Assembly: GCF_014284305.1 (NCBI RefSeq)
Contig: NZ_JACOFW010000006.1
Coordinates: 124,001 to 188,000, forward strand
Direction: 5' to 3'
Origin: Affinundibacterium seohonense
Lineage (GTDB): Bacteria; Pseudomonadota; Gammaproteobacteria; Burkholderiales; Burkholderiaceae_D
DNA length: 64,000 nucleotides
Part shown: positions 8,572 to 17,196 of the stretch, one piece after another
Layout: every line of letters starts with the position of its first letter
Position numbering within the stretch: position 1 is the first letter of the stretch
Notes under the pieces: model-generated
Told to the model about the DNA's origin: nothing
The model's input: the letters and a program-made list of their open reading frames with translations, nothing else
Databases searched by the model: none
Translations under genes and position numbers: made by a program

Positions 8572-10181
8572 TGCCACTTGCAGATGCATGGGATATGCTC
8601 GATCTGATCAGTGTCATCATCAAGATCAGCGTGATTCTAATGGCTCTGCTTTTGGTGCTCAGTTTATGCAAACGGCAATCGGCTAGCCGCAAAGTGCTAG
8701 CCGGACAGCTCAGCATACTGGCCTTACTTGGTTTGCCTATGTTATGGTGGCTATTACCCTCAGCGCCACTAAGCTTACCACTGGCTATCTCTGCCATTAG
8801 TGATGCGCCTTTGCAGCTACCTGATCTGCCAGGAATTGCCTATATCAGCAACAGCATCAGTCAACAAGAAGAGCCGCATCTGCTCAACTATGTCCTGCTA
8901 ATGTATGCCGCGATCAGCACATTGTTGTTACTCAAGATAGGCTTTGACATCCTACGTCTTCGGCATTTACTCAAGCACTCTGCACCACTGTCCGCACACC
9001 CGACCGCACCACACATTGCAGAACAGTGGACTAGCAAATTACATCAACTACGCGGCCTATATCAGATTGATCGTCCAGTTCAATTGATGTGGACAGCGCG
9101 CCTGCGCGCGCCGGTCAGTTGGGGATTGCTGCATCCAGTCATTTTGCTCGACCAAGCAACACTGGTGAAAATCACGGACTCGGATCAAAGCGAAGCTGAC
9201 GATATCTTGCGCCATGAGCTCGCACATATCGCGCATTTTGATTGGTTAAGCCTGATACTGGCACGCCTCGTTGCTGCCTTGTATTGGTTTCATCCACTGA
9301 TGTGGCTGATGCTCAAAGACCTGCAATTTAATATGGAGTGTGCTGCCGATGATCGTGTATTAAAAAGTGGTGGCACAGCCTCCGGCTATGCGCAAACCTT
9401 ACTACAGGTATCGCGACAAGCGGAACAACAGCGAGCAAGTGTCAATGCTTTAGCCGCTAAGGGCAAAAGCCTGATGGCGCGCATCATGGCGATCATAGAA
9501 CCACACCGTCAACGCACGCCTGTCAGCAAATCAACTTGGCTTATCAGCCTCATCGTCAGCTTGCTGATCCTCCTTCCTTTGGCCGCTATCAGCTTTACTG
9601 GTGAACAATTACGCTGGCCATATGCATTATTCGAACAAACCTTACAGATGAATCAAGCCAATCAACATGGCAAAGAACATCTAGCAGGCAACCTCGCCGC
9701 AAGCGAATTAGACAAACTCAACAACCCCAATTTCACCGCTCTAGCACAGGCTCTACGCCATGCCGACTTTCAACATCGACACGCCTTAGAAGTCGCTTCC
9801 TTCAAACAACGTGCGGCGATCCCAGCTCTGGTATTGGCGCTCCATGATCAGCGTCCGGCAGTGCGTCGTTTAGCGCTATGGGGATTGAGTGAAATGGCGT
9901 TTCAGGAAACCTCGGCTGTCATCGCGATTATGTTGAACGACCAAGATCCCTATGTGCGCGCTGAAGCCGCTCGTGCCTTGGGAGATTTTGCGACACGTAA
10001 TTGGAGTGCGAGAATTGCCGCACTACTACAAGATCCCCACCCCTTCGTCCGAGCTAACGCCGCACACGCACTTGGCGACCTAGCTGATAAACGCAGCTTA
10101 CCCGCACTACAAAAGAGTTTAAACGAAAGCGATCCACAAGCCTTGGCGGAAATCCGCTGGGCGATTGCTGAAATTCTGTAG
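8571..10181 (+). CDS. M56 (BlaR1-like) membrane metallopeptidase with HEAT repeats
   Basis: 536 residues. Hydrophobic segments at about 12-32, 40-62 and 103-123 precede a cytosolic peptidase region with the zinc motif HELAHIAHFDWLS (about 213-225), and a further membrane segment lies near 318-340. After it, residues about 360-536 form HEAT/PBS-lyase-like repeats (for example VRRLALWGLSEMAFQETSAV, VRAEAARALGDFA, VRANAAHALGDLAD) in the position where BlaR1 carries its penicillin-binding sensor. This implies the exposed sensor recognises a protein or other ligand rather than a beta-lactam. It presumably triggers inactivation of the adjacent BlaI-type repressor. The gene starts on the stop codon of that repressor. 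Confidence 0.88.
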   Translation: MPLADAWDMLDLISVIIKISVILMALLLVLSLCKRQSASRKVLAGQLSILALLGLPMLWWLLPSAPLSLPLAISAISDAPLQLPDLPGIAYISNSISQQEEPHLLNYVLLMYAAISTLLLLKIGFDILRLRHLLKHSAPLSAHPTAPHIAEQWTSKLHQLRGLYQIDRPVQLMWTARLRAPVSWGLLHPVILLDQATLVKITDSDQSEADDILRHELAHIAHFDWLSLILARLVAALYWFHPLMWLMLKDLQFNMECAADDRVLKSGGTASGYAQTLLQVSRQAEQQRASVNALAAKGKSLMARIMAIIEPHRQRTPVSKSTWLISLIVSLLILLPLAAISFTGEQLRWPYALFEQTLQMNQANQHGKEHLAGNLAASELDKLNNPNFTALAQALRHADFQHRHALEVASFKQRAAIPALVLALHDQRPAVRRLALWGLSEMAFQETSAVIAIMLNDQDPYVRAEAARALGDFATRNWSARIAALLQDPHPFVRANAAHALGDLADKRSLPALQKSLNESDPQALAEIRWAIAEIL

Positions 10182-10305
10182 ATCTGCCCAGGTGTGGTAT
10201 GAGGGCTCGACACAGAACACCGGGTAAACTTGCATTCCGCGCCCCAACCCGCTAAGCTTCGCGCTCTTTTTTGCTTCACCTCAGCTTTGGCTGATATTCC
10301 TCTCA

Positions 10306-10896
10306 ATGTCTGCAACTGTTTTAATCGTCACCGACGTCTTTGGCAACACCCCCGCTATCGCCAGCCTACAACGCTCTCTCGGCCAATCGTGCATCGTGGC
10401 TTCTCCCTTTGACGATGGCTATTCAGCTAAAAATGAACAAGATGCGTATCAAGCTTTTTTGGCGGCGGGAGGGGTACACACCTATGCAAAAAAACTCCAA
10501 GCGATCGTGCAAGAACAAACGCAAATCCGGCATGTGATTGGGTTTAGCGCAGGTGCCAGCGCCTGGTGGTTGAGCAACAACAGTCATCTCAATGATCTGC
10601 ACAGCACCACTCTGTTTTACGGTTCACGTATCCGCGATCATTTAGATATCAAATGTCAGCACCCAACACATTTGATTTTTGCCGAACATGAAAATGCCTA
10701 CCAACCTCAGCAAGTGGTCAAGGCACTACGTCAACGTGGATATGAAGCCGAATTGGCGATCGGTTGCAAACATGGCTTTATGAATCCATATTCATCGGGT
10801 TTTTCTTTGAAAACCCAAACCCATTATTTGGAAGTCTTGGCACGCAAGATAGCGCAAAAGCACGAGCCAGCAATACCGCTGGCATTTGGTACCTAA
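10306..10896 (+). CDS. Small alpha/beta hydrolase, dienelactone-hydrolase-like
   Basis: 196 residues, no signal peptide. Begins with a strand VLIVTDVFGNTPAI, the kind of oxyanion segment seen in dienelactone-hydrolase relatives, followed by a nucleophile elbow GFSAGASAW near residue 82 and a histidine in CKHGFMNPYS near 160. The LIFAEHENAY strand may supply the acidic residue. It resembles short cytosolic esterases; no substrate can be named. It begins 124 bases after the M56 gene and could be the last gene of that operon, but the ribosome site is weak and no promoter stands out. Confidence 0.72.
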   Translation: MSATVLIVTDVFGNTPAIASLQRSLGQSCIVASPFDDGYSAKNEQDAYQAFLAAGGVHTYAKKLQAIVQEQTQIRHVIGFSAGASAWWLSNNSHLNDLHSTTLFYGSRIRDHLDIKCQHPTHLIFAEHENAYQPQQVVKALRQRGYEAELAIGCKHGFMNPYSSGFSLKTQTHYLEVLARKIAQKHEPAIPLAFGT

Positions 10897-11016
10897 ATTC
10901 TAGTGGCCACTTAGACGCAAAATCACAATCACTGAGCAATCTCAGCCTGCGTTCTCAGGCTGGATCAACTTAGCCAACTGCGCTAACGATTCTTGCATCT
11001 CCAGTTAACATATGTT

Positions 11017-11137
11017 GGGACCTCGGCACAACTGTAGCGAGCGGTCGAAGTTTGGATCGAGAAGCGCACCTGTGCTAGGGCACAGCGAGCATCGCAGATT
11101 CAAAATTCGATCTCGCAGTAGGTTGTGCAGAGGTCTC
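11017..11137. repeat. Long imperfect inverted repeat, MITE-like hairpin
   Basis: Two arms of about 58 bases pair around a TAGG loop at 11076-11079. The outer ends read GGGACCTCGGCACAAC on the left and, as reverse complement of the right end, GAGACCTCTGCACAAC; the inner ends GTGC/GCAC pair exactly. ATGT occurs just outside both ends (11012-11015, 11138-11141), one base off a perfect flank on the left. The GAGACCT-T-GCACAA terminus resembles ends of some IS5-group elements, so a miniature transposable element is possible. The rest of the 10897-11320 gap holds only a 7-base hairpin (CAGCCTG/CAGGCTG, 10943-10962) without a T tract; I see no gene. Confidence 0.6.
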
Positions 11138-11320
11138 ATGTCGATGAGGATCCTTTCTGCCCCCCTCTTGCTGTATGCTCAAATCGGCGCCACATCACAC
11201 TCCGAGGATTGTAGACTGTCAACTTGTCCAGCAAAGGTTTATGATGCGATGTACTGATATCGAGTTGGATTTTCTATCTCCGTCCATAGATAACAGCCAA
11301 TTGACAAAAATGCTCCCGAC

Positions 11321-14317
11321 ATGACGACCGCAAGCAATTTCAAAACGATCTTTCAAGACCATCAGGCTGGCAAACTAGCAGAAGCTTTGACTGGTTATTT
11401 ACGACTACTTGAACAAGAACCCCAGCATGTTGATGCGCTGGTGTCCTTGGCAACCCTGTATTTGCAATTAGGCAAACCGGCAGAAAGTGCGCACTATTTT
11501 GAAACCGCTTTGGCCATACAGCCACGTAAATTATTGGCACGACATAATTACGCGCTTTGCCTTAAGCAGCAAAAAAAGTACGACCAAGCCTTAGCGCAAT
11601 TTGATCTAGCAATCGCCGTCGATCCTCAATATGAGCTTGCCTACAAAAACAAATTTGCTTTACTCGAACAACTAGGTCGTCAAGCAGAACGTCTCGCAGG
11701 TTTGCAAGAGGCGCGCCAACTGCTGCCGCACTCACTTGATCTAACTCTGCTCTTAGTCGCGAGTCTGCGCGAAGCCAAGCACGATACACAGGCTTTGCAA
11801 CATATCGAGCACTTGCTTAGCCTAAAACCAAAGCTGGTCATGGCGCACAATACCCGTGGCAATATTTTATTGGATCTAGGACGTGCCGATGACGCCGTGC
11901 AAGCCTATTTACAAGCAATTCAGTTACAAGCCGATTACGCCAAAGCCCACGGCAATCTGGCAATCGCCTATTTATCCTTAGCTAAATATGAACAAGCATT
12001 AGCGAGCTTTGACCGTGCCCTACAACTCGATCCTGAGCTACCTGGAATGCGCAATAACCGCGCCAATGCGCTGCAAAATCTGCATCGTTTTGACGAGGCG
12101 GTACAAGCCTACGACGAGATCTTGAAGCGCGATCCACGCGACAATATCGCAGCGGCCAATAAAGGCATGCTGTGCTTGCTTCTGGGACGTTTCAAGGAGG
12201 GTTGGCCCTTATATGAAGCACGCTGGCAAAATGTTGCGATGTCGGTACACAATGAATTATTCGCCTATCCACTGTGGAATGGACGAGACTCGCTACAAAA
12301 TAAAATCATCATTGTGCATCCCGAGCAGGGTTATGGTGACACCATCCAATTTAGTCGCTATGCGCGCCTCCTTGCATCACAAGCAGAACAGGTCTATTTG
12401 GTCGTCAATCCACCGCTCCACCAATTGATGTTAGACAGCGTCAAGCAGTGGCCTGAATGCCGCAATATCGATGTCATCAGTGCTGGCGCCAAGATACCAG
12501 CGTTTCATTATCAATTGCCCTTGCTAAGCGCTCCTAGAGTCTTAAAAACAGAGCTTGATACGATTCCCAATTTTGGCACCTATCTTTTTGCTGACGCCGA
12601 TTATGTCGCTCGTTGGCAAGCAAGCTTAGGCGAAAAGCGTAAGAGCCGAATCGGTATCGTTTGGGCAGGTTCGGACAAACATAGTAATGACAAGAATCGT
12701 AGCGTGCCCTTAAATGATTTACTGAACATATTCCAGCAAGAACTACGCTGCGAGCTTGAATTTCACGCCCTGCAAAAAGATATCAAAGACAGCGATGCCG
12801 CACGCTTAAACGATTTTCACATACAAAATCACGCTCAAGAATTAGATAGCTTTAGCGATACGGCCGCCTTGATTATGCAGATGGATTTGGTGATTAGTGT
12901 CGATACCTCTGTCGCGCATCTAGCAGCAGCTTTAGGGGTCGCCACCTGGATCTTGTTACCGCATGTTCCAGATTTTCGGTGGTTACTCGGACGTGAAGAC
13001 AGCCCGTGGTATGACAGTGTAAGGCTATTCAGACAAACCCAGGCACGCGACTGGACTAGTGCTCTGCAGCAGCTAGCACAAGCATGTAATCAGACATTTG
13101 CGCCCTCTTCCATCAGCTCGACCGAGCTAGCAGTTAGCCAACTCAATCTCGCCAACGACTTATTACAACAGGGTCATTGGCAGCAGGCCGAGTCTATCTA
13201 TCGCCAAGAGTTTGTCATCCATGGCGGCAATGCCAAACTACATAACAATTGGGGCGTGGCGCTACAAAAACTACGTCGCTTTGACGAGGCACTAGCCGCC
13301 TTTGATTTGGCAATGCAACTCGATGCAACTTATGTCAGCCCCCATCTAAATAAGGCAATGTGTCTGCTCAGCTTAGGCCAGTTTGAAGAAGGGTGGCGAC
13401 TGTATGAATGGCGCTGGAAAAACGCCCAATGGCATACGTCGCGCCGCGTTTTTTCACAGCCCTTGTGGCTAGGTGAGGAGACCATCGCGGGTAAAAAAAT
13501 CCTGATTTATGCAGAACAAGGATTGGGTGATACTTTGCAATTTTGCCGCTTCATTGAACAGCTCCAAAGCTTAGGTGCCGACGTCATGCTTGAAGTCCCT
13601 GCCGCCTTGCTGGCACTATTGGCTTGTCTGCCGGTGGATGTCTATCTCAGCGGGACGGCGCCGCAGGATTTTGACTACCAATGTCCATTATTGAGTCTGC
13701 CATTGGCATTGAAACTACGTGTCGATACGATTCCGCAGCATATTCCCTACTTACAAGCGCCAGAGTCGATACAACAAGCATGGCAAGATAAAATTGCAGC
13801 CAATGCTAGTAAACAGGGCACACCACTTCGCAAAAAGATCGGCGTCGTATGGGCCGGCTCGGCGCTGCATAGCAATGATGCCCAGCGCAGCTTATCATTG
13901 ACGATTTTCAGTAAATTATTTGGGCTAGATGCTGATTTCTATATTTTACAGAAAGACTTAAAGCGCAACGATCGCATCAGCCTAGAAATGATGCAGCGAT
14001 TTGGCAAACGAATTTTTATTTTGGAATCTGCACTGCTTGATTTCACGGATACTGCCGCTGCGATTAACTGTCTCGATCTAGTGATTGCGGTCGACACCTC
14101 GGTCGCTCATTTGACTGGCGCTTTGGGAAAACCGCTGTATCTATTGCTGCCATATGAAGCAGATTTTCGCTGGCTACAATCTCGCCAAGACAGCCCGTGG
14201 TATCCAAGCGCACGCCTGTTCCGCCAACAGCAAGTCGGCGATTGGACTGAAGCTATGGCGCAGCTACAGCAACAATTAGCCTTAGATTTAATAGTGGACA
14301 ATGGCATTCGTATCTAG
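11321..14317 (+). CDS. TPR protein with two tandem glycosyltransferase-9-like modules
   Basis: 998 residues built from an internal duplication. Residues 1-300 hold about eight TPR motifs (PESAHYFETALAIQP-type). A first GT-B-like module follows at about 305-590, with GYGDTIQFSRYARLL, GIVWAGSDKHSND and SVDTSVAHLAAALG. A shorter TPR stretch at 605-690 leads to a second module at about 695-985 repeating the same landmarks (GLGDTLQFCRFI, GVVWAGSALHSND, AVDTSVAHLTGALG). These modules resemble heptosyltransferase-type GT9 proteins; in related bacteria such TPR-GT fusions are thought to act in protein or surface glycosylation. The acceptor and sugar are unknown. It stands alone, with a repeat-filled gap upstream. 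Confidence 0.85.
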   Translation: MTTASNFKTIFQDHQAGKLAEALTGYLRLLEQEPQHVDALVSLATLYLQLGKPAESAHYFETALAIQPRKLLARHNYALCLKQQKKYDQALAQFDLAIAVDPQYELAYKNKFALLEQLGRQAERLAGLQEARQLLPHSLDLTLLLVASLREAKHDTQALQHIEHLLSLKPKLVMAHNTRGNILLDLGRADDAVQAYLQAIQLQADYAKAHGNLAIAYLSLAKYEQALASFDRALQLDPELPGMRNNRANALQNLHRFDEAVQAYDEILKRDPRDNIAAANKGMLCLLLGRFKEGWPLYEARWQNVAMSVHNELFAYPLWNGRDSLQNKIIIVHPEQGYGDTIQFSRYARLLASQAEQVYLVVNPPLHQLMLDSVKQWPECRNIDVISAGAKIPAFHYQLPLLSAPRVLKTELDTIPNFGTYLFADADYVARWQASLGEKRKSRIGIVWAGSDKHSNDKNRSVPLNDLLNIFQQELRCELEFHALQKDIKDSDAARLNDFHIQNHAQELDSFSDTAALIMQMDLVISVDTSVAHLAAALGVATWILLPHVPDFRWLLGREDSPWYDSVRLFRQTQARDWTSALQQLAQACNQTFAPSSISSTELAVSQLNLANDLLQQGHWQQAESIYRQEFVIHGGNAKLHNNWGVALQKLRRFDEALAAFDLAMQLDATYVSPHLNKAMCLLSLGQFEEGWRLYEWRWKNAQWHTSRRVFSQPLWLGEETIAGKKILIYAEQGLGDTLQFCRFIEQLQSLGADVMLEVPAALLALLACLPVDVYLSGTAPQDFDYQCPLLSLPLALKLRVDTIPQHIPYLQAPESIQQAWQDKIAANASKQGTPLRKKIGVVWAGSALHSNDAQRSLSLTIFSKLFGLDADFYILQKDLKRNDRISLEMMQRFGKRIFILESALLDFTDTAAAINCLDLVIAVDTSVAHLTGALGKPLYLLLPYEADFRWLQSRQDSPWYPSARLFRQQQVGDWTEAMAQLQQQLALDLIVDNGIRI

Positions 14318-14337
14318 TGCAGAGCCGACAAGTTAAC

Positions 14338-14571
14338 TCATTTTGTCGGCTCAACAATGTCAATCGAATTGTCATCAATCAAGGCATCATCATCCCAGTC
14401 AAATTCGACAAAGATGAATCTCGTGTTTGACTGGCCTGGGTGGTATGCAAAGTAACGACCACCTTGCCCGGTACCGTCTGTTATGAAATTGATCCTAGCA
14501 TTGCCAGAGAAATGAAACATCACGTATGCGCGCGCTTTGCAGTCAACGCACTGGCTAGCCCTGCAGCGAAA
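14338..14571 (-). pseudogene. Possible C-terminal remnant of an unidentified protein
   Basis: A minus-strand frame is open from a stop at 14572-14574 down to 14338. It has a protein-like tail rich in aromatic and acidic residues (GGRYFAYHPGQSNTRFIFVEF, then DDDALIDD). The only starts are a GTG/ATG at 14518-14523, without a convincing ribosome site, so this may be the 3' remnant of a lost gene. I do not recognise the family. The rest of the 14318-14633 gap is the ohrR upstream region. Confidence 0.25.
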
Positions 14572-14633
14572 CTAGACATTGATAATGTGTGTAGGTGTAG
14601 CCATAATGTACCCATTAACAAGGTAAGCCCATC

Positions 14634-15095
14634 ATGAAAAAACATCCCTCTCCTCACGAAGACTATCTGGCGCTCGACAAACAATTTTGCTTTGCCTTGT
14701 ATTCCGCATCGCTTGCAATGACTAAAACGTACAAGCCCTTGTTAGACGAGCTGGGACTGACATATCCCCAGTATCTGGTAATGTTGGTGCTGTGGAAGCA
14801 AGACGATATTCTCGTTAAAGATATTGGCGAGGCGCTCTTCTTAGACTCGGGAACGCTGACGCCTTTGTTAAAGCGTCTTGAAGCAGCGGAAATCATTTCA
14901 CGCCAACGTGATGCGTCGGATGAACGCCAAGTGCGCGTTCGACTTACGGAAGTAGGACGCAAACTACGCCGAAGCGCCGAAAAAATTCCACGCCAAGTTC
15001 TGTGTGCCAGCGGACAAGATGCAGCGCAACTAGCCCAACTGCGTTCAGAGTTGCAGCAGCTGCGGAGCGCGTTACAAAGTACATTATCTGAATAA
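14634..15095 (+). CDS. ohrR: OhrR, MarR-family peroxide-sensing repressor
   Basis: 153 residues. Begins with LDKQFCFALYSASLAMTKTYKPLL, the OhrR hallmark in which the single N-terminal cysteine (Cys19 here) is oxidised by organic hydroperoxides. The winged helix follows (LTYPQYLVMLVLWKQDDILVKDIGEALFLDSGTLTPLLKRLE), then the wing DASDERQVRVRLTE. A second cysteine at about residue 122 (VLCASGQD) could form the disulfide of the two-Cys OhrR class. AAGGTAAG precedes the ATG. The ohr gene lies downstream on the same strand after a 316-base gap containing a likely operator. Confidence 0.93.
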   Translation: MKKHPSPHEDYLALDKQFCFALYSASLAMTKTYKPLLDELGLTYPQYLVMLVLWKQDDILVKDIGEALFLDSGTLTPLLKRLEAAEIISRQRDASDERQVRVRLTEVGRKLRRSAEKIPRQVLCASGQDAAQLAQLRSELQQLRSALQSTLSE

Positions 15096-15286
15096 TTGGT
15101 CTCGCCTATTCGACAATTAGTTCTATCGATGGGGATGCTTGCAATCGTGGAATCATCTCTAATAAGTACGAGAAACTCGCTTTCCGCTCTCGCATCTTTC
15201 GAGGCTTTTACTCCACACAAACACACTAGCCCATCAAGATTTCCTATGACCTCAATAGAAATAAATATTCCTCAATCCAAATAAAT

Positions 15287-15317
15287 AGATTGCACACAAT
15301 TTAATTGCACACTATTA
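15287..15317 (+). promoter_or_regulatory. Probable OhrR operator upstream of ohr
   Basis: The gap contains two copies of ATTGCACAC (15289-15297 and 15303-15311) overlapping a CAATTTAATTG core. This matches the general A/T-rich, CAATT-containing dyads bound by OhrR in other bacteria. It lies about 100 bases before the ohr start, a sensible place for repression. The remaining 15096-15411 sequence contains no gene I can support. Confidence 0.55.
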
Positions 15318-15411
15318 TTCTACTCAAGCCAGTTCTGTTGACAAAACAATCCAGCAGCAAAGGCTCATCAAGACAAACCCATATCGAACCAACAAACAAA
15401 AAGGAATTATC

Positions 15412-15834
15412 ATGCAAGCACTTTACACAGCACGCGCAACAGCAACCGGCGGCCGCGAAGGCCGCGCCCATAGCGATGACCAAAAATTGAGCGTGAACTT
15501 AAGCACACCAAAAGAACTCGGTGGCGCAGGTGGTGAAGGTACCAATCCTGAACAACTTTTCGCCGCAGGCTATTCCGCCTGCTTTATCGGTGCGATGAAG
15601 GTCGTCGCAGGCGCAGCGAAGCAAGCTTTACCTGCCGACACCACGGTCACAGGCGAAGTCGGCATCGGCCCAAATGGCAATGGTGGTTTTGGCCTAAAAG
15701 TGCATTTGACGATTACCCTACCAGGATTAGAGCGCAGCGTAGCAGAAGGAATCGTCGCTAAAGCCCATGAAGTCTGCCCTTACTCCAACGCGACTCGTGG
15801 CAACATCGAAGTAAATTTAACGCTGGCGGCATAA
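15412..15834 (+). CDS. ohr: Ohr, organic hydroperoxide reductase
   Basis: 140 residues, the usual family length. Reduces organic hydroperoxides with a reactive cysteine pair, using lipoylated or dithiol partners. Catalytic Cys57 lies in [12 protein letters not shown] and resolving Cys122 in [13 protein letters not shown]; Arg18 (REGRAHSDD) and Glu in NPEQLF are the conserved active-site partners. Cytosolic. Strong ribosome site AAAAAGGAATTATC before the ATG. Probably de-repressed when OhrR is oxidised. Confidence 0.96.
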   Translation: MQALYTARATATGGREGRAHSDDQKLSVNLSTPKELGGAGGEGTNPEQLFAAGYSACFIGAMKVVAGAAKQALPADTTVTGEVGIGPNGNGGFGLKVHLTITLPGLERSVAEGIVAKAHEVCPYSNATRGNIEVNLTLAA

Positions 15835-15841
15835 CAAAAAA

Positions 15842-15871
15842 GGCGCGAGTGATTCAGCAAACAATCGCGCC
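15842..15871 (+). terminator. Hairpin after ohr
   Basis: GGCGCGA and TCGCGCC form a perfect 7-base stem around a 16-base loop, 7 bases after the ohr stop codon. There is no T tract on the plus strand; the A-run on its left side would give one only in the other direction. Termination of ohr is plausible but weakly supported. Confidence 0.35.
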
Positions 15872-16042
15872 ATGTTCAATGTCGGTCGGGTAGAGCCTAC
15901 ACCGTCAAAGTTTTTCAAAGTGCCAACTAGGATTAGAGCAGTTGCACTTTGAAGCCACTTTTTGATTACGCTATCATCGACACATCCATCCTAGGTCTAG
16001 CACTGACGACGATGCGCCCAACCCGCCGATGAAGGAATATCC

Positions 16043-16867
16043 ATGAGCCTAACGCATAAAATTCTACGCAAACCCTTCTTCGGACGATTTGAAGTGCCAT
16101 GGATTTGGCCAAGCAATAGCCAGCAATCCGATTGGGAACGCGTCAGCTTTCAAAGCGGAAACGGTGCGTATCTACAAGGCTTGTGGGGTGCAGCGGCAAG
16201 CGAAACAGGAGATGCGGGCAACGCTAATGCTACCCTCGTGCTAGCGCACCCCATGGGCAAAGCAGCCAAAGGATTTTGGTTGCGCTATGGTCACGCAGAT
16301 CTATTTCGCCAAGCGGGTTTTAACGTACTGGTGTTTGATGCGAACGGCTTCGGAGAGAGCCAAGGCAAGTCTTTCGACTATCCCGCCGACATACTCGCTG
16401 CGGGTATCTGGGCTCAACGACGTCACCCACACTTACCAGTTGGACTCATAGGCGCGTCATTCGGCGCTGCTTGGGGCTTATGTTCTTTAGCACGCGAAGG
16501 CAGTCCTTACCAAGCAGCGGTGTTAGAAGCCGCCTTCCCCACCCTGCCTGATTTTTGGAAACACTACCCAGTCGCCAACGCAGCCATCCGCATGTCGCAA
16601 GTCGTCTGGCCATCCCTAGAAAGAAATCTCAGACCTGAACGCCAAGCTGCGCTGGTCAAAGGCAATCCTTCGGTGCTACTGATTCATGGCGACGCCGATA
16701 TTTATACACCACCACACTACGGCGAACGCTTACAACGCGCATTCGGTGCTGCGGCGAAAACGGAGCTGATGATCTTGCCCAGTGTTGATCATACCTTTGC
16801 TTATCGGGATGCGGCCGATGCGTATCGAGCGCGGGTGATTCCGTTTCTTAGTGAAGCATTGCGGTGA
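16043..16867 (+). CDS. Alpha/beta hydrolase (serine aminopeptidase-like)
   Basis: 274 residues, no signal peptide. Alpha/beta hydrolase landmarks: AHPMGKAAKGF near 68-78, VLVFDANGFGESQG near 95-108, nucleophile elbow GASFGAAWG with Ser139, IHGDADIYTPP acid strand near 220 and VDHTFAYRD histidine near 252. GAAGGAATATCC precedes the ATG. Substrate unknown. Its 3' half is duplicated at 18738-19161, on the other side of a chemoreceptor gene; only this copy is complete. Confidence 0.85.
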   Translation: MSLTHKILRKPFFGRFEVPWIWPSNSQQSDWERVSFQSGNGAYLQGLWGAAASETGDAGNANATLVLAHPMGKAAKGFWLRYGHADLFRQAGFNVLVFDANGFGESQGKSFDYPADILAAGIWAQRRHPHLPVGLIGASFGAAWGLCSLAREGSPYQAAVLEAAFPTLPDFWKHYPVANAAIRMSQVVWPSLERNLRPERQAALVKGNPSVLLIHGDADIYTPPHYGERLQRAFGAAAKTELMILPSVDHTFAYRDAADAYRARVIPFLSEALR

Positions 16868-17010
16868 GCGTAGGCCAAATTTGAAGGGCGGGTACAACCC
16901 GCGCCGCCAGAATTTTTAAAATGCCGTAAAGGCAATTTGATCTTGGAACGAATATTTGAACGAAAAATCGTGAAGATTGATTCACAGCGCGGGTTGCACG
17001 CCCTAGGTGG
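16480..17010 (+). repeat. Left copy of a segmental duplication, with a palindromic pair downstream of the hydrolase
   Basis: The 3' part of the hydrolase gene and about 140 bases after it recur at about 18780-19300. After the stop codon this copy holds GGGCGGGTACAACCCGCG (16886-16903) and, in opposite orientation, CAGCGCGGGTTGCACGCCC (16986-17004), an inverted pair of a palindromic intergenic repeat. Nothing gene-like is seen in 16868-17196 apart from this and the upstream region of the chemoreceptor. Confidence 0.7.
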
Positions 17011-17196
17011 CTTTCGTGACAGTTTAGATAGAGAACATGGTGAAGTCGTTCCAAAATGTTCATCTGTACATACAACACCACCATTTCTGTTAGTTCAATG
17101 CACACAAAATTACGCCAAGAAAAATTTTCTGGTATTATTTTTCCACGAGCAAAAACCAAAGCGCCTCCGGTGCTCCAGACCAAAGGAAATCCCTAG

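Noticed and set aside
11012..11257. 81-codon frame in the 10.9-11.3 kb gap
   Set aside because: Lies on the long hairpin repeat, so the open frame is a by-product of the palindrome.
15096..15284. 62-codon frame between ohrR and ohr
   Set aside because: No family match or ribosome site; occupies the upstream region of ohr.
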